A DNA stretch of 64,000 nt, from NCBI GenBank assembly GCA_900708905.1, contig CAADRB010000012.1, positions 355,235 to 419,234 of the forward strand. The letters are read 5' to 3'. How positions within the stretch are numbered: the stretch's first letter is position 1; each line of letters starts with the position of its first letter. The translations under genes and the position numbers were made by a program. The DNA is from Hymenolepis diminuta (taxonomy: Eukaryota; Platyhelminthes; Cestoda; Cyclophyllidea; Hymenolepididae). Shown piece by piece: positions 13,418 to 23,579 of the stretch. Under the pieces are notes generated by a model. That model saw nothing but the letters and a program-made list of their open reading frames with translations. It ran no database searches and had not been told where the DNA came from.

Positions 13418-16400
13418 TTAATCTAAATCATTATAATGAATCCAACTAACCAACGACTTTGAGCGGAGACCATTTGGTCGAATAGAACAACTGTTCTCCT
13501 CAGATTCAACAGAGATTTCCGGGACTGGTGCACCATTCATAAGTATTTGAAGACGACTTTTCCAGAACGTAAATGAATCGTGAACAACTTCCAGTGTTCT
13601 CTTTCCTACCCACAGTCCAAGTAGTGGGCTAAACCAGTAGACGATAATGTGACATAATGGATTAGACGCCCGACCAAGACCCCAAGTTTGAATCACCGCA
13701 TTCACACCGTTCATATACGCACCAGTCAAAGGCAGACCTAAGTAAAAAAAACAAACTTACACTACTTATAGTCAAGTTAAGAAGCTATGCGGCCTCTAAG
13801 TGAAACTCACCCAAATAGATGATATAGATACCAGTAGCTTGTTGCAATGTGAAAAGCAAAAACTCTACAAATCGAATATCTTTACCGTCGCTTTGAAGGT
13901 ATTTCCAGAGATCAAGCAGAGCAGGTGTAGTTGCAGGTATAACAACATCTGAAAATGCGACTGCTGTCTCAACAAAAATGCCAAAGAGAAAGGAGACTTG
14001 AAGATCACCCAACTTGTGGAAGTCCTCAGAGTCGCGAAAGCGGGCAAGACGAAGGATATTTTCACGTTGAGTTTGAAGACGATCATGAGGAGTTGAAAGA
14101 CGAAGACTCCACCAGAGGTAAGAAAGGCGAAGAGCACAAAAGGCACCAAGAAGCTGAAAAACCCATGAAAGACAAAGACCGCGAAGATTTGTGCGCTTGT
14201 GTAAGTACCTAAAACAAGAATACGAGTTTTATTTATCGTTCAATCAAGAAATTTATGATTCAGATGCGGAAGACGTCTGGACATTTTCAAATTGGAAATA
14301 TAATGCAATGATGGAACTCGTTCTGAAGGTTTACTTAATCTGACCTAATGGATCTTGGATAAGGTGGCTGATATCACTAAATGGAATGTTTGTTCTACCA
14401 TTCTGTAACCTAACCTTCAATAAACATTCTATCAAATTTATGTTTAGGTGTCTTCTAACCTGATCTGACCTCAACTCCCATTAATATATGTGAATACTAA
14501 ATAAGCGTACGAATTCCAGTTAATCAGAAGTATGACTGACGTTCCCCTTCAACAAAAGCTTCTGCGTCATAATCCTCTTCTCCTTATCTTGCAGTGTTAT
14601 GAAGACAGTATCTTTATTGGCCAAAGAGACCACTTTGAATAGTCACTTGTTGAATATCCGTGGATAAAGTAAAGATTAGAGAAGCGGTTTAATAGAGATC
14701 ATACTGAAAGGAAGATACCTAGGGAGATCGCCTATTATTAAGTATAAAGAAATTGCCTTTGTTCCAACTACCCATATTTCTGACTGACTGATATTAGCAA
14801 ATTTCTTCCACTTTCAGTGAAACTAAGATGTAATTTATTAACAGGCATAAAATGGGTAGTGCAGAAATGATGTAATGGACATGTCCATCAAAATCGCAAT
14901 TCTCCTCTTAATTCATTCTAATACGTGTTCACTAAGACTTAAGTAAGACTTGCTAACCTTTCAATCCTTATGCGCATTTCGTTTCTAATACTTTAGTCAT
15001 TTATAATCAAATCTACTCGATACTCATAGGTACGCATCTCTAGCATCCATGGTACCTGTAATACGTTCTTAAATTGACAGAAAGCAGACCTTAACTTTTC
15101 ACCAACCTATATCTGCTTAATCCGCAGAATTTCGGGCAAAGACGCGCTCATAAAACCCACCGTTTTCTCTCAGAATTTGACTTGTTTTTTTTCGATAGCA
15201 GAATCTTTGCCGGAACATTGCTTGCATTAAATTCTCATCTACCTCTATATTACTTTATACCACAGTATAGAGAACTTGGGTAAAGACGCGCTCAAACAGT
15301 TCACTGCATCCTTTTATTAAGGTGTAAAATTTAACTTAACTAATCCTAAGGCCCTCCTTATTGAAGACAGATGTCCACTAACTGAAAATTATACATATTT
15401 ATATCGAACGTGATTCACTAATCCGAAACACAATAAAATTATAGTTATACATTTAATAACACCCTATTCAAATACAATTAGAAAGACCTTGCTAATCAAA
15501 GAAAGTACTATCACTCTCGTAATAATGTTTAAAAATTAATCATAAGGATGAGATAGACACACATTTATGGAAACAAATAAACACCCATTAATTTGGTATG
15601 CACGATTAGATGACAGAAGAAACAGATAGTAAAATCAGCGAAAATCCAAAAGAGGAATTGGCCACGCAACTACTCGTATTATTTTGTAATTCCGGATGTG
15701 TACTTTAATTAAATGATTCTAAATTTAAGACTGCTTGAAAAATGAACATTTTGCATAAATAGGAGTGGTTCCGGACATCGCTGATCGGGGAAACTGAACC
15801 CTAGCAACGCCTACTCAGAACCACTTAAGTGATTTATCTCGCTAATTAAAATAAATAAGCTGAGGACACGCTATGGTTATCTCAGGGAAACTTGAGGTCA
15901 CCGCAGGATTAAGCACGTTAAGTACCACAGTGAGTCCTGAGGTTACAGTAGGATCAAATACTACAAGCGCTACTGTGAGGTCGAGATACTTAGGTCTCAG
16001 AGAGCATTGACGATAAATCGTCCTTCACTTCAAAACCAAACATCAAAATTTGAAGATGCAGAAGTATGTCCAAGTGCAGAAAAAGTCATCTTGCTTCAGT
16101 GTAATAGTATTCGAAAGTTATGCATCCTGTTACCCAACTCGTTTGATCAACAGAACATGACTGAAAAATATCGAATAAAAATGGTGATATTTTCATTCGA
16201 CATTTAAGAAATAAAAACCTAGTTCAAGGGTAAAAAGTCTCAAGTACATAAGTAGCTTCGATAGAAAATATAATTAAGCGAATACTGCGAAATAGTAGTT
16301 TTAATATCATAAATCGAATGAAAACCAGCAAATAGAAAGGGTTTTGAATTCTGCAATGGGAAATAAGCAGAAAAAGCTTCGGCGTGGAAATTGGCAAATG

Positions 16401-17435
16401 AATGCCGCCCAGAATGACGAAATGCATAGTTATTGTAAAAATTTTATCTTCAAATCTTTATTCGGCAGAAGATTAAATTTTCACGATAAACTTAGGTAAT
16501 GCATCGCCAATTAATCAGAACAGCTGCTGTGAGATTAACCACAAACAAATTCTACATCTCATTATGTGAAGATGACACATCCCCACATATGACTCGTCAA
16601 TTTCGGTAAAAAAGTGTACATCACACCTTCAGAAATCATTAGTGCGCACATTTGTCTGTACGAGGTCAAAATAGATTAGAAAACCATGGTAATGGCTTTT
16701 CATAATCTATCTATTATGCTAACCAATCTACAAATGCATACTATTCATTAGACGTTTGAAGTAAAAAAATGAAGATAATTTATTATAATTTCGGAAATTT
16801 GATCTAGGAAATTTATAGAAGATTGAAGTTGAAGCAATAATGCATTAGCATGTTAAGAAAATACGAATGTGAATATTACTTGTTAATATATACTTGGACA
16901 TATTTGCAGTTATTTATTATGTAAAAATGAATATATTACTTAATACATTATATTTAGGAGAGGAAGATTTTCAAGTAAATTGGCAACTTGTTTGCAAACG
17001 ATCTTTACTAATAAAGGAAAATAAATTTTCAACATAACACACCGATTAAATGGATTACAGGTGGAGCCGCATGCATCTTTCCAGGCATATCTTAGCATTA
17101 TTAAACCATGAATTGTGATGGCAGCAAGGTTGGATGTATCTCCAAAGGTAAGTCGAACGACGGCATTTTCCAGGCTGCAGGCACAAGCTTGAAAAGAAGC
17201 TATTCCATCATGAAATGCAATATAGATTGAATCATAAAGACCGAGGGCGTCATTTTGATTTATTTCACCAGCTGATTCATTTTTAAATAACTAAAAGACA
17301 ACAAATTAATAATATGATAAAAAAACTCACGAATATAATAGTCTTTTTCAAAAATTGTCCCACGGAATACACAAGAAGACAAAATAAAAATGATAAAATT
17401 AAGGCACAGAATTCATCCTTTGCTAAACTAAACAT
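13418..17435 (-). CDS. Aquaporin-11-like (superaquaporin) channel
   Basis: Four minus-strand exons, 17435-17331, 17290-17043, 14208-13811 and 13737-13418, join in consistent phase with GT-AG sites and give 356 residues (human AQP11 has 271). The ATG at 17433-17435 opens a hydrophobic first helix (MFSLAKDEFC...). Exon 2 aligns with the AQP11 region CACSLENAVV...HGLIMLRYAW and ends at the first pore motif, here STCNPFN (NPF at residues 114-116). Exon 3 holds LLGAFCALRLSYLWWSL, matching helix 3. Exon 4 begins LPLTGAYMNGVNAV, where NGV (260-262) takes the place of the second NPA, then IIVYWFSPLLGLWVG, the last helix of the family. A hydrophilic tail of roughly 60 residues follows. AQP11/12 proteins are typically intracellular (ER-membrane) water, glycerol or peroxide channels; whether this one conducts is open, since both motifs are altered. 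The intron between exons 2 and 3 is 2.8 kb, the others 40 and 73 bases. Confidence 0.82.
14209..17042 (-). other. Large intron of the aquaporin gene
   Basis: A 2.8-kb AT-rich intron beginning GTGTGT and ending TTTTAG on the minus strand. It contains a two-copy 45-base tandem repeat at 15893-15982. I see no other gene or element in it. Confidence 0.6.
15893..15982. repeat. Two-copy 45-base tandem repeat
   Basis: Two adjacent imperfect units of 45 bases start at 15893 and 15938. Both begin TGAGGT and share the order GCAGGAT or GTAGGAT near the start and GTGAG near the end. It lies in the large intron of the aquaporin gene. Confidence 0.6.
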
Positions 17436-19791
17436 TGTGACCTGTAATTATTTACATCAAATGAGGTAAATAAATATTTGAAAAAATAGAACCAGGCACA
17501 ACCGCGAACCATGCACCCATAGGAATAGGGAAACGAGGTTCAAGGATGCGATTTGAAAAGTAAAGCTTTCGTCGGATGATTCAAACAAGAGTAACGAAAT
17601 TTGTGTTTTGTGAATAAGATATTATTTCTTTTCATCTAAATCCTATCCTCGACAATTCCGTCGCAGAAAAGACGTTATTAGTAATTCTTGTGAAACCAAT
17701 TAAAACTTATAGGTTATTAAATTTCCCAAAATGTTTAAATATCTGCTATTTCATTATTAGAATGAAATCATACTCACTGATTATAAAATTGCTGAAAAAT
17801 TACGTATTTGTTATAGTTTCGCTTGCATCTTCATTATCTACTGCCTATAATCTGTTTAAAACATTTGAAAAACTAATATCGTATTTTAAACTCCCATCTA
17901 CTTGCTACGTCTACTTTTCAACATGGCAATCAAATATTTTATTGGTTTTTATGGGCACTGGAGCATACGGACCTTCAGACTCCAGTTACATGACAAACTC
18001 ACTATCGGATGGTATATTTCTTCTACCTTCGCAAAAAATTTTAACTCATAGAATATAGACGTCTCTCACCTGAGATCTTGTGCGTAATTTCGAACAGGTT
18101 ACAGATACCTTCATACAGTCATACTAACAATACCATCCATTCGAGCACTACTAGATAGGCGCTTACTTGAAATTAGATTAAGTCGGGCTGTCAGCACACT
18201 ATAATGATTAATGGTAATCCAGATAATCTTAATTCTTTAACAGAAGTTACATTGTCGCACGCGAAAATTGCTTCTCCTGCTCATTGACCGCTCTTTGTCG
18301 ATCACTACTTCAAATCAAACTACTTAACTATGATCAAAGGTTGATATATACGCTAAATTGTGAGATCCATGACAGCTAAAACAATTAGTTATTGGTCGGA
18401 TATGTAATACACCCCCGAGCCCAGATGCACACTTGTTATGGCACTCATTTACCGCCTACTGATTAGCTTTAAATGAACGTATCATCAGATCGAAGCGGTG
18501 AAAAGACGTGCTCAGCATTACACGTTGGAGACTCCAGTTCTGAAAAGTAATACTGTTTTTTTTTGCTAGAAAGCCTAATTTCTGCCGCTATAATCCTAGC
18601 GCTCACTAGATAATAATAGGCAACAGCTGACTCAGACCTGGAACGAGAAGTGCAGTTACTCCAATGTGCTTCATAACTTTTAACAAAACCGTTCATAGTA
18701 ATATAATTAGCGATTGAGGATCAATCCACGGTCTGGGTCTATGGGGTTGTTCTAGATAAACGGACCAGTCTGTGAAAGTACCCGGGATGTGATCTTTCAT
18801 CCCGAAACCTGTCGCCTTGACCTACTTTATATGCGTTCTGTTACTTGATATAGTATTCTTACTACCATCGATATTGAAGAATTGTTCAACTTGTTGTATC
18901 CCTCCCATTAGGTACCTTATTATCATTCCGATTAAGCCGTGGGCAACATATTACCGATATTCACCTTGCATTCAGAAAAAACAGGAAACCAGTGCCCACA
19001 TAGACTACCTAAAACAAATTTTGGACGATCATGTCACAATGTCTACTTTTCATCAAAAATGTTTACTTTTATGCCTCCCAATAGGCATCCAGTGAATACT
19101 CAAGGTCGCAGGTGATACGCTAACTTATTGCTGTCATAAATAAACGCATATCCAAATACTTTTGAAGGACAACTCTCTATGTATTTCCAGAATTACTTTT
19201 TATTGGCATTCTCTAATGAAAATACCTCAGTTTTTCTCCTAAGAAGTTGGAGTGACGTCTTACATGTCCCGATGACGCATAACCCCCATCTTCTATGTCC
19301 AAACGCCTCCATCGATTTCCCCCCTTTTCTATAACCGCCTCGTTTCACATAAAAAGCACATCTGTGCCCATGCTCTAACGCGGCCTCACCCAAGTGACCC
19401 ATAAAGCTACCTTTGTTCTCCAAACAAGTACAACACACGTTTGCCAATTATCGGCTCCACGCTTACTGCTCATCTATCTTCCTCAGCACACTCCCCTACC
19501 TATCTCTGTCACTCATTGTGGTTTCCTTGAATACATTTTCGGCCTAGTCAACTCTTGGTATTCTGCTTCACAATTGTTGTTAGCTCCTACTCAAATAGCT
19601 ACGAAATGGTGACTGTTATTGCTGTCGTTATTTGTTATCTGCAAACCGTTGTTGTTATCTAACTGCAACACTTCCTACCCAAAAATATCGGTGCGCAATT
19701 GCTTCCTCCGTCTTCGTTTAAACTTAAATACTGTTAAAGACAGTTAATTTCAATAGTAATAACGAATAAAATGAAACAAATATATTCAAAA
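17436..19791. other. Intergenic region between the aquaporin and JTB genes
   Basis: There is no supported gene in 2.35 kb. Open frames on both strands overlap each other and have no family resemblance. The aquaporin promoter should lie just above 17435, but I see no convincing core-promoter motif. Confidence 0.55.
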
Positions 19792-20413
19792 TCAAGTAGA
19801 AGCCAAAATCTGCCGATTAACCCGATCAACAAGGCGCTGATCTAACCGCTTATGCTGCCGTCGAACGAAAATATAGGACACTACACCACAAGTTCCAATA
19901 AGGAATTCAAAAAGGACAAAACTTCGCCGCTCAGAATTCAGGTCTCTAAAAGTGTTGGGATCACAGGCAACCCATGTTGGAGCGTTAGGCCTCTTAGCCT
20001 TGCCTTCTGCAATATCATCACAAACTATTTGTACATGATAGCCCGTCTCTTTACAAACCTTGTGAATGGTCTGAAGTTAAAATGAAAGTTAAACGCTGAT
20101 TCGAGGAATTATTAGCGAAAAAGACAGACTTACCCTATCAACGTTACTACACCACTGGCATGAAGTGAGGAAGTGGAATGACTGTTTTTCTGAACATGGA
20201 ACGACAATATCAAATGGAGGACGTGGAGGTCGGAGGGATGTATTAACTGATTCCTCGACATAAAATATAATGGAAGCGATACTAAGGGAAAGTAAAAAGC
20301 AAAATAATGATGAACATTAAATAGCACAAAATTTGAATATCCAAAACAGAAACTTACACAACGAGTGTAAGTAGAGCAATTGTAAGGATTCTCTTGGAGC
20401 AATATTCAATCAT
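19792..20413 (-). CDS. JTB-family membrane protein
   Basis: Three minus-strand exons, 20413-20358, 20281-20134 and 20070-19792, splice in phase into 160 residues (human JTB has 146). Introns are 76 and 63 bases. The N-terminus (MIEYCSKRILTIALLTLVV) reads as a signal or anchor segment. The ectodomain has the JTB cysteine pattern: VPCS, then SCQWCSN, then VCKETGY...VC, then ACD. A membrane helix follows at about residues 119-137, and the short basic cytoplasmic tail RRQHKRLDQRL...VNRQI closely resembles the conserved JTB tail. JTB (jumping translocation breakpoint) is a small type I membrane protein linked in mammals to cytokinesis and mitochondrial or TGF-beta responses; its role in this organism is unknown. 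The nearest neighbours are the aquaporin on the same strand and calaxin on the opposite strand. Confidence 0.85.
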
Positions 20414-22621
20414 ATTCAAATAAAAGACCTATATGCTAGACGACCAAAATGAAAGTAGTTAAATGTATAATATTGTGTGATATACTTTTAAACATTATCT
20501 TTCAAATAAAGGATAATTGTATAACCTCAAAAACACAGAAGGGGAGAGACAAGCAACATTTGTTCTGCGATGTTAATGAATTACCATTGTAAACAAAATT
20601 TTGATTGATAATTAAATTTACAAATATTTTCGGTTTTATCATGTTATATAAGATAAATACAGAATAATCAATAGTGTTTTTGTGTACTTGAATGGTCCTA
20701 CTGAATTGTGTCCAGTTGTAGAGATATGTGAACCCGGACCCAAAGTATCAGTTAATCAAGAAAGTAAAGCATGTTGGCCATCGCATTCCTACTAATATTC
20801 AAAAAGGTATACTGCGTTCTTAGAAAATTTTCCAGAATTGTACTGTCAAATATTCCATAATGATACATGTATATTAGGTGAGCAACTCACTGAAGATCAT
20901 ATGCAGATGCTAATCTGTCAACGTGGGCAAAATACATAAATTTGATAAAATTATGTTCTTTTTCACGTTTACTAAATTTTTACATGTGATAATTCTTCTA
21001 GTACCAGTCAGAATGACGCATATTAATACCAACTTACAGAGATAATTTTCTGTTATTGGTAAATAAAATTAGTTGGTTGCTTATTACCTCAGGGAATAAC
21101 AAATGATGATACTTGGCTGATTGACTTAGCTGCTCTAACATCATGCTAGATTTTGATAACCAAATATGTCACAAATTATTTATTCCTGCATAATATTACT
21201 CTAATACTTGTCCTACATTAAATCAATGTTGAACGAAATTAAAATATTTAGCTATTTATTTTATCTTATTATCTGAATATATTTCTTGTTCATCTAAAAA
21301 AATGTATGACAGAACCAGCTCAAAGTATCTCAGAGGATTTTAAGAAAAGTAATCAGGCTATCAAAACTGCTATAAAGTTAGGGTCATCTATCGGGGTCAC
21401 ATCGATCGAGTAGATGGAATAAGTCAAGTCACTCATGTTGTCAGATCAGTTCGGAGATGGCGGACAAGCCATCCCTATTTATTAATTTGTGAATTAGATT
21501 TATATAAAAATTTCGGATCAAGGTCAATATACCCCCCGCCGGGGGATCCAAAATTTCTTTGTTAGACGCCAGTCATGTCTCGTTGTCGGTATCTCGGTGT
21601 AATGATCAACATCTATTTAGATATCTACATGCAAATACACAGTGGGACCACCTGTGGACGCTATGGTGGAAATCTTATCGCCACTCAATCACCAGGTGTT
21701 GACAGACGTTATCTGGCTATTGCAAAAACATACACTTCATTCTTACTCATCAAGTTGCCAGCGTATCCAATATGTACTATGCTTCATTATGCAGTTAGAT
21801 ATTATTCATCTTAATCCTTTTCACGACAAGACTTCATTTGCCTTTTTAACAAACTTCAATGCAAATATATCATGAAGCATCTATCCACGGGACGATGGCA
21901 TCTATTAATCTGTCGATCTTCTGTACAATTACAATGATACGCTTGTTAGTACCTTCTCATCTCACGTGGATTTGCGAAGAGCAGATGATATCGTGTATTC
22001 ACACAGAAGATCTCATTTTTACTATTTATTGTTGTGGTTGACGTTCTAGTATACCTGGAGAAAATTTATGCCTTTTTAAGGATTCAGTATTCAAATTTCA
22101 ATTGTATCGAAACTGTTTAGAGCTGTTTAAAGCATCTTTAAGTGTGAACAGCTTCAGAAGTTTCCGTTTTTAATAATTGAAAATTCAATAATGGTTTGGC
22201 AGTCGCACTACCTTTCCTGTAGAATCTTACCTAGAGTTTGAGGTTTCTAAGAGACGCTTACTGACAGTATCTGAATTTAACTCCCGGCCGTTAAATTTTC
22301 TTACCATCATGCTTTAAATAGTTTCCTGAATAACCTTTAATTTAGTATCATCATCTTTTGGACTAAAATAGTGAAAAAACCATATAGAAGATCAGATTCT
22401 ACCTTTAACATTTACTGTAGACAATTACGACTTACTTGGATATCCACAGGTTCCTCGAGGAAAGAATACTCAATCCTACATAGTTTATGTAATATAATTT
22501 TAAAAGAGCAATGAAGAATAGTATTCTATTTTTGAATGCACTTCGAAAAATTTAAAATATTTACTACTAAAAATTTGATATATTTTAATACTGCTGATAT
22601 CGTCCTTGAGACAATACCGCA
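20414..22621. other. Intergenic region between JTB and calaxin
   Basis: JTB and calaxin are divergent, so their promoters lie within this 2.2 kb. Its main content is the diverged repeat at about 21380-21790 (listed separately). I see no other gene. Confidence 0.55.
21380..21790 (+). mobile_element. Remnant resembling the end of an LTR-retrotransposon integrase (copy 1)
   Basis: From about 21380 one plus frame reads VRVIYRGHIDRVDG, then RSVRRWRTSHPYLL. This resembles the HVDRLK-type C-terminal end of Gypsy-class integrases. It then stops near 21560. The following 180 bases (GTTAGACGCCAGTCATGTCT and on) are similar to 41651-41830, so the similarity extends past the coding end. No LTR boundaries or other pol domains are visible, so this is a fragment. 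Confidence 0.45.
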
Positions 22622-23443
22622 ATGATTAACCCAAATATGTCCAAAGTTGTAATCAGAAAAAGAACACTTAAGGTCTTAGAAGATCTTTCTGACAAAACAA
22701 AATGTAAAATATAATTAACTATAATTACTTCCATAGTTTCCAGGTCAGAAATAGAAAAGCTACTTAATATATACGTCGATATAATTGCGGAAACTAAAGA
22801 GCAGAAGATAGGTAGAACTCTCTTTAGACATGAATTTTACACATTGTTTAACCTAACGGATGATTTTATACTTGATAGAAGTAATAATGTTTTCAGTAGC
22901 TGAATTTTAGTCTTTTATACTTTTGACAAAAATAATGACGGCATAGTCTCAATGAAAGAATGGATCAGTGGATTATCAATCTTTCTTCGAGGTGATTTAA
23001 GAGAGAAAACTCTCTGTAAGAAACTCATTTTAAAGTTCCTCATTTAAAAAGTTACTTTTTCTGTTTACGATTTAAACGATGATGGAATAATTTCAAGGGA
23101 TGAAATCAATCAACTAATAAGACTGAGTTTGTCTAGCGCAAGTTCTCTTGTATGTGTAATATCTTTTTAGCAAACAAATAGCGAAGATAATGACGACATA
23201 ATTCGAGATCTTGTCGACTATTCATTCAAAAGATTAGATGTTAACCATGATGGGAGAATAGATTATGATGATTTCTTTAATGCTGTGTGCGAGAATTTTT
23301 TATTTCTAGAATTTCTAGGACCCTGTCTCCCCACAGATATCGTAAAACCGTTCCTTTCAAGGTCTACCACCCTCTTTTAGGTAGCAAAAACCTTCTTATC
23401 TGCATTTGAACGGCCCCAATCTCGGAGATTAAAGCCCAAATGA
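22622..23443 (+). CDS. CLXN: Calaxin / EFCAB1-like EF-hand protein of axonemal dynein
   Basis: Exons 22622-22703, 22737-22880, 22911-23015, 23052-23149, 23171-23341 and 23381-23443 give 220 residues (human EFCAB1 has 211). The introns are 33, 30, 36, 21 and 39 bases, all GT-AG, and the first four are needed to keep the frame. If the last intron is not removed, the protein ends at TAG 23378-23380 with 212 residues. Three EF-hand loops are seen: residues 81-92 (D, N, D, ending E), 117-128 (DLNDDGIISRDE) and 166-177 (DVNHDGRIDYDD, ending D instead of E). EWISGLSIFLRG and the C-terminal FLEFLGPCLP are family hallmarks. Calaxin binds the outer-arm dynein heavy chain and tunes ciliary and sperm beating by calcium. 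It faces the SERINC gene tail to tail. Confidence 0.88.
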
Positions 23444-23579
23444 ATTGAATTTATGATTATTTTCCATTCATAACTTTATTTAAATGACAAATAATGGTAA
23501 TTGATTATGAATATTTCAAGATACCTAAAATGCACATGTTAACATTAATCATTTAGTTACATAAATGAATAATCTGTCT
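23444..23579. other. Convergent 3' junction of calaxin and SERINC
   Basis: Only 136 bases separate the two stop codons. A minus-strand AATAAA at 23479-23474 could serve SERINC and lies about 30 bases from the calaxin stop. The two 3' UTRs therefore very likely overlap. Confidence 0.55.
23474..23479 (-). terminator. Candidate polyadenylation signal for SERINC
   Basis: AATAAA on the minus strand, about 100 bases past the SERINC stop codon. It is the nearest canonical hexamer I see. Confidence 0.5.

Noticed and set aside
13955..14212. Plus-strand charged frame across aquaporin exon 3.
   Set aside because: It is the complement of a conserved aquaporin exon; its Lys/Glu-rich look is an antisense effect of hydrophobic codons.
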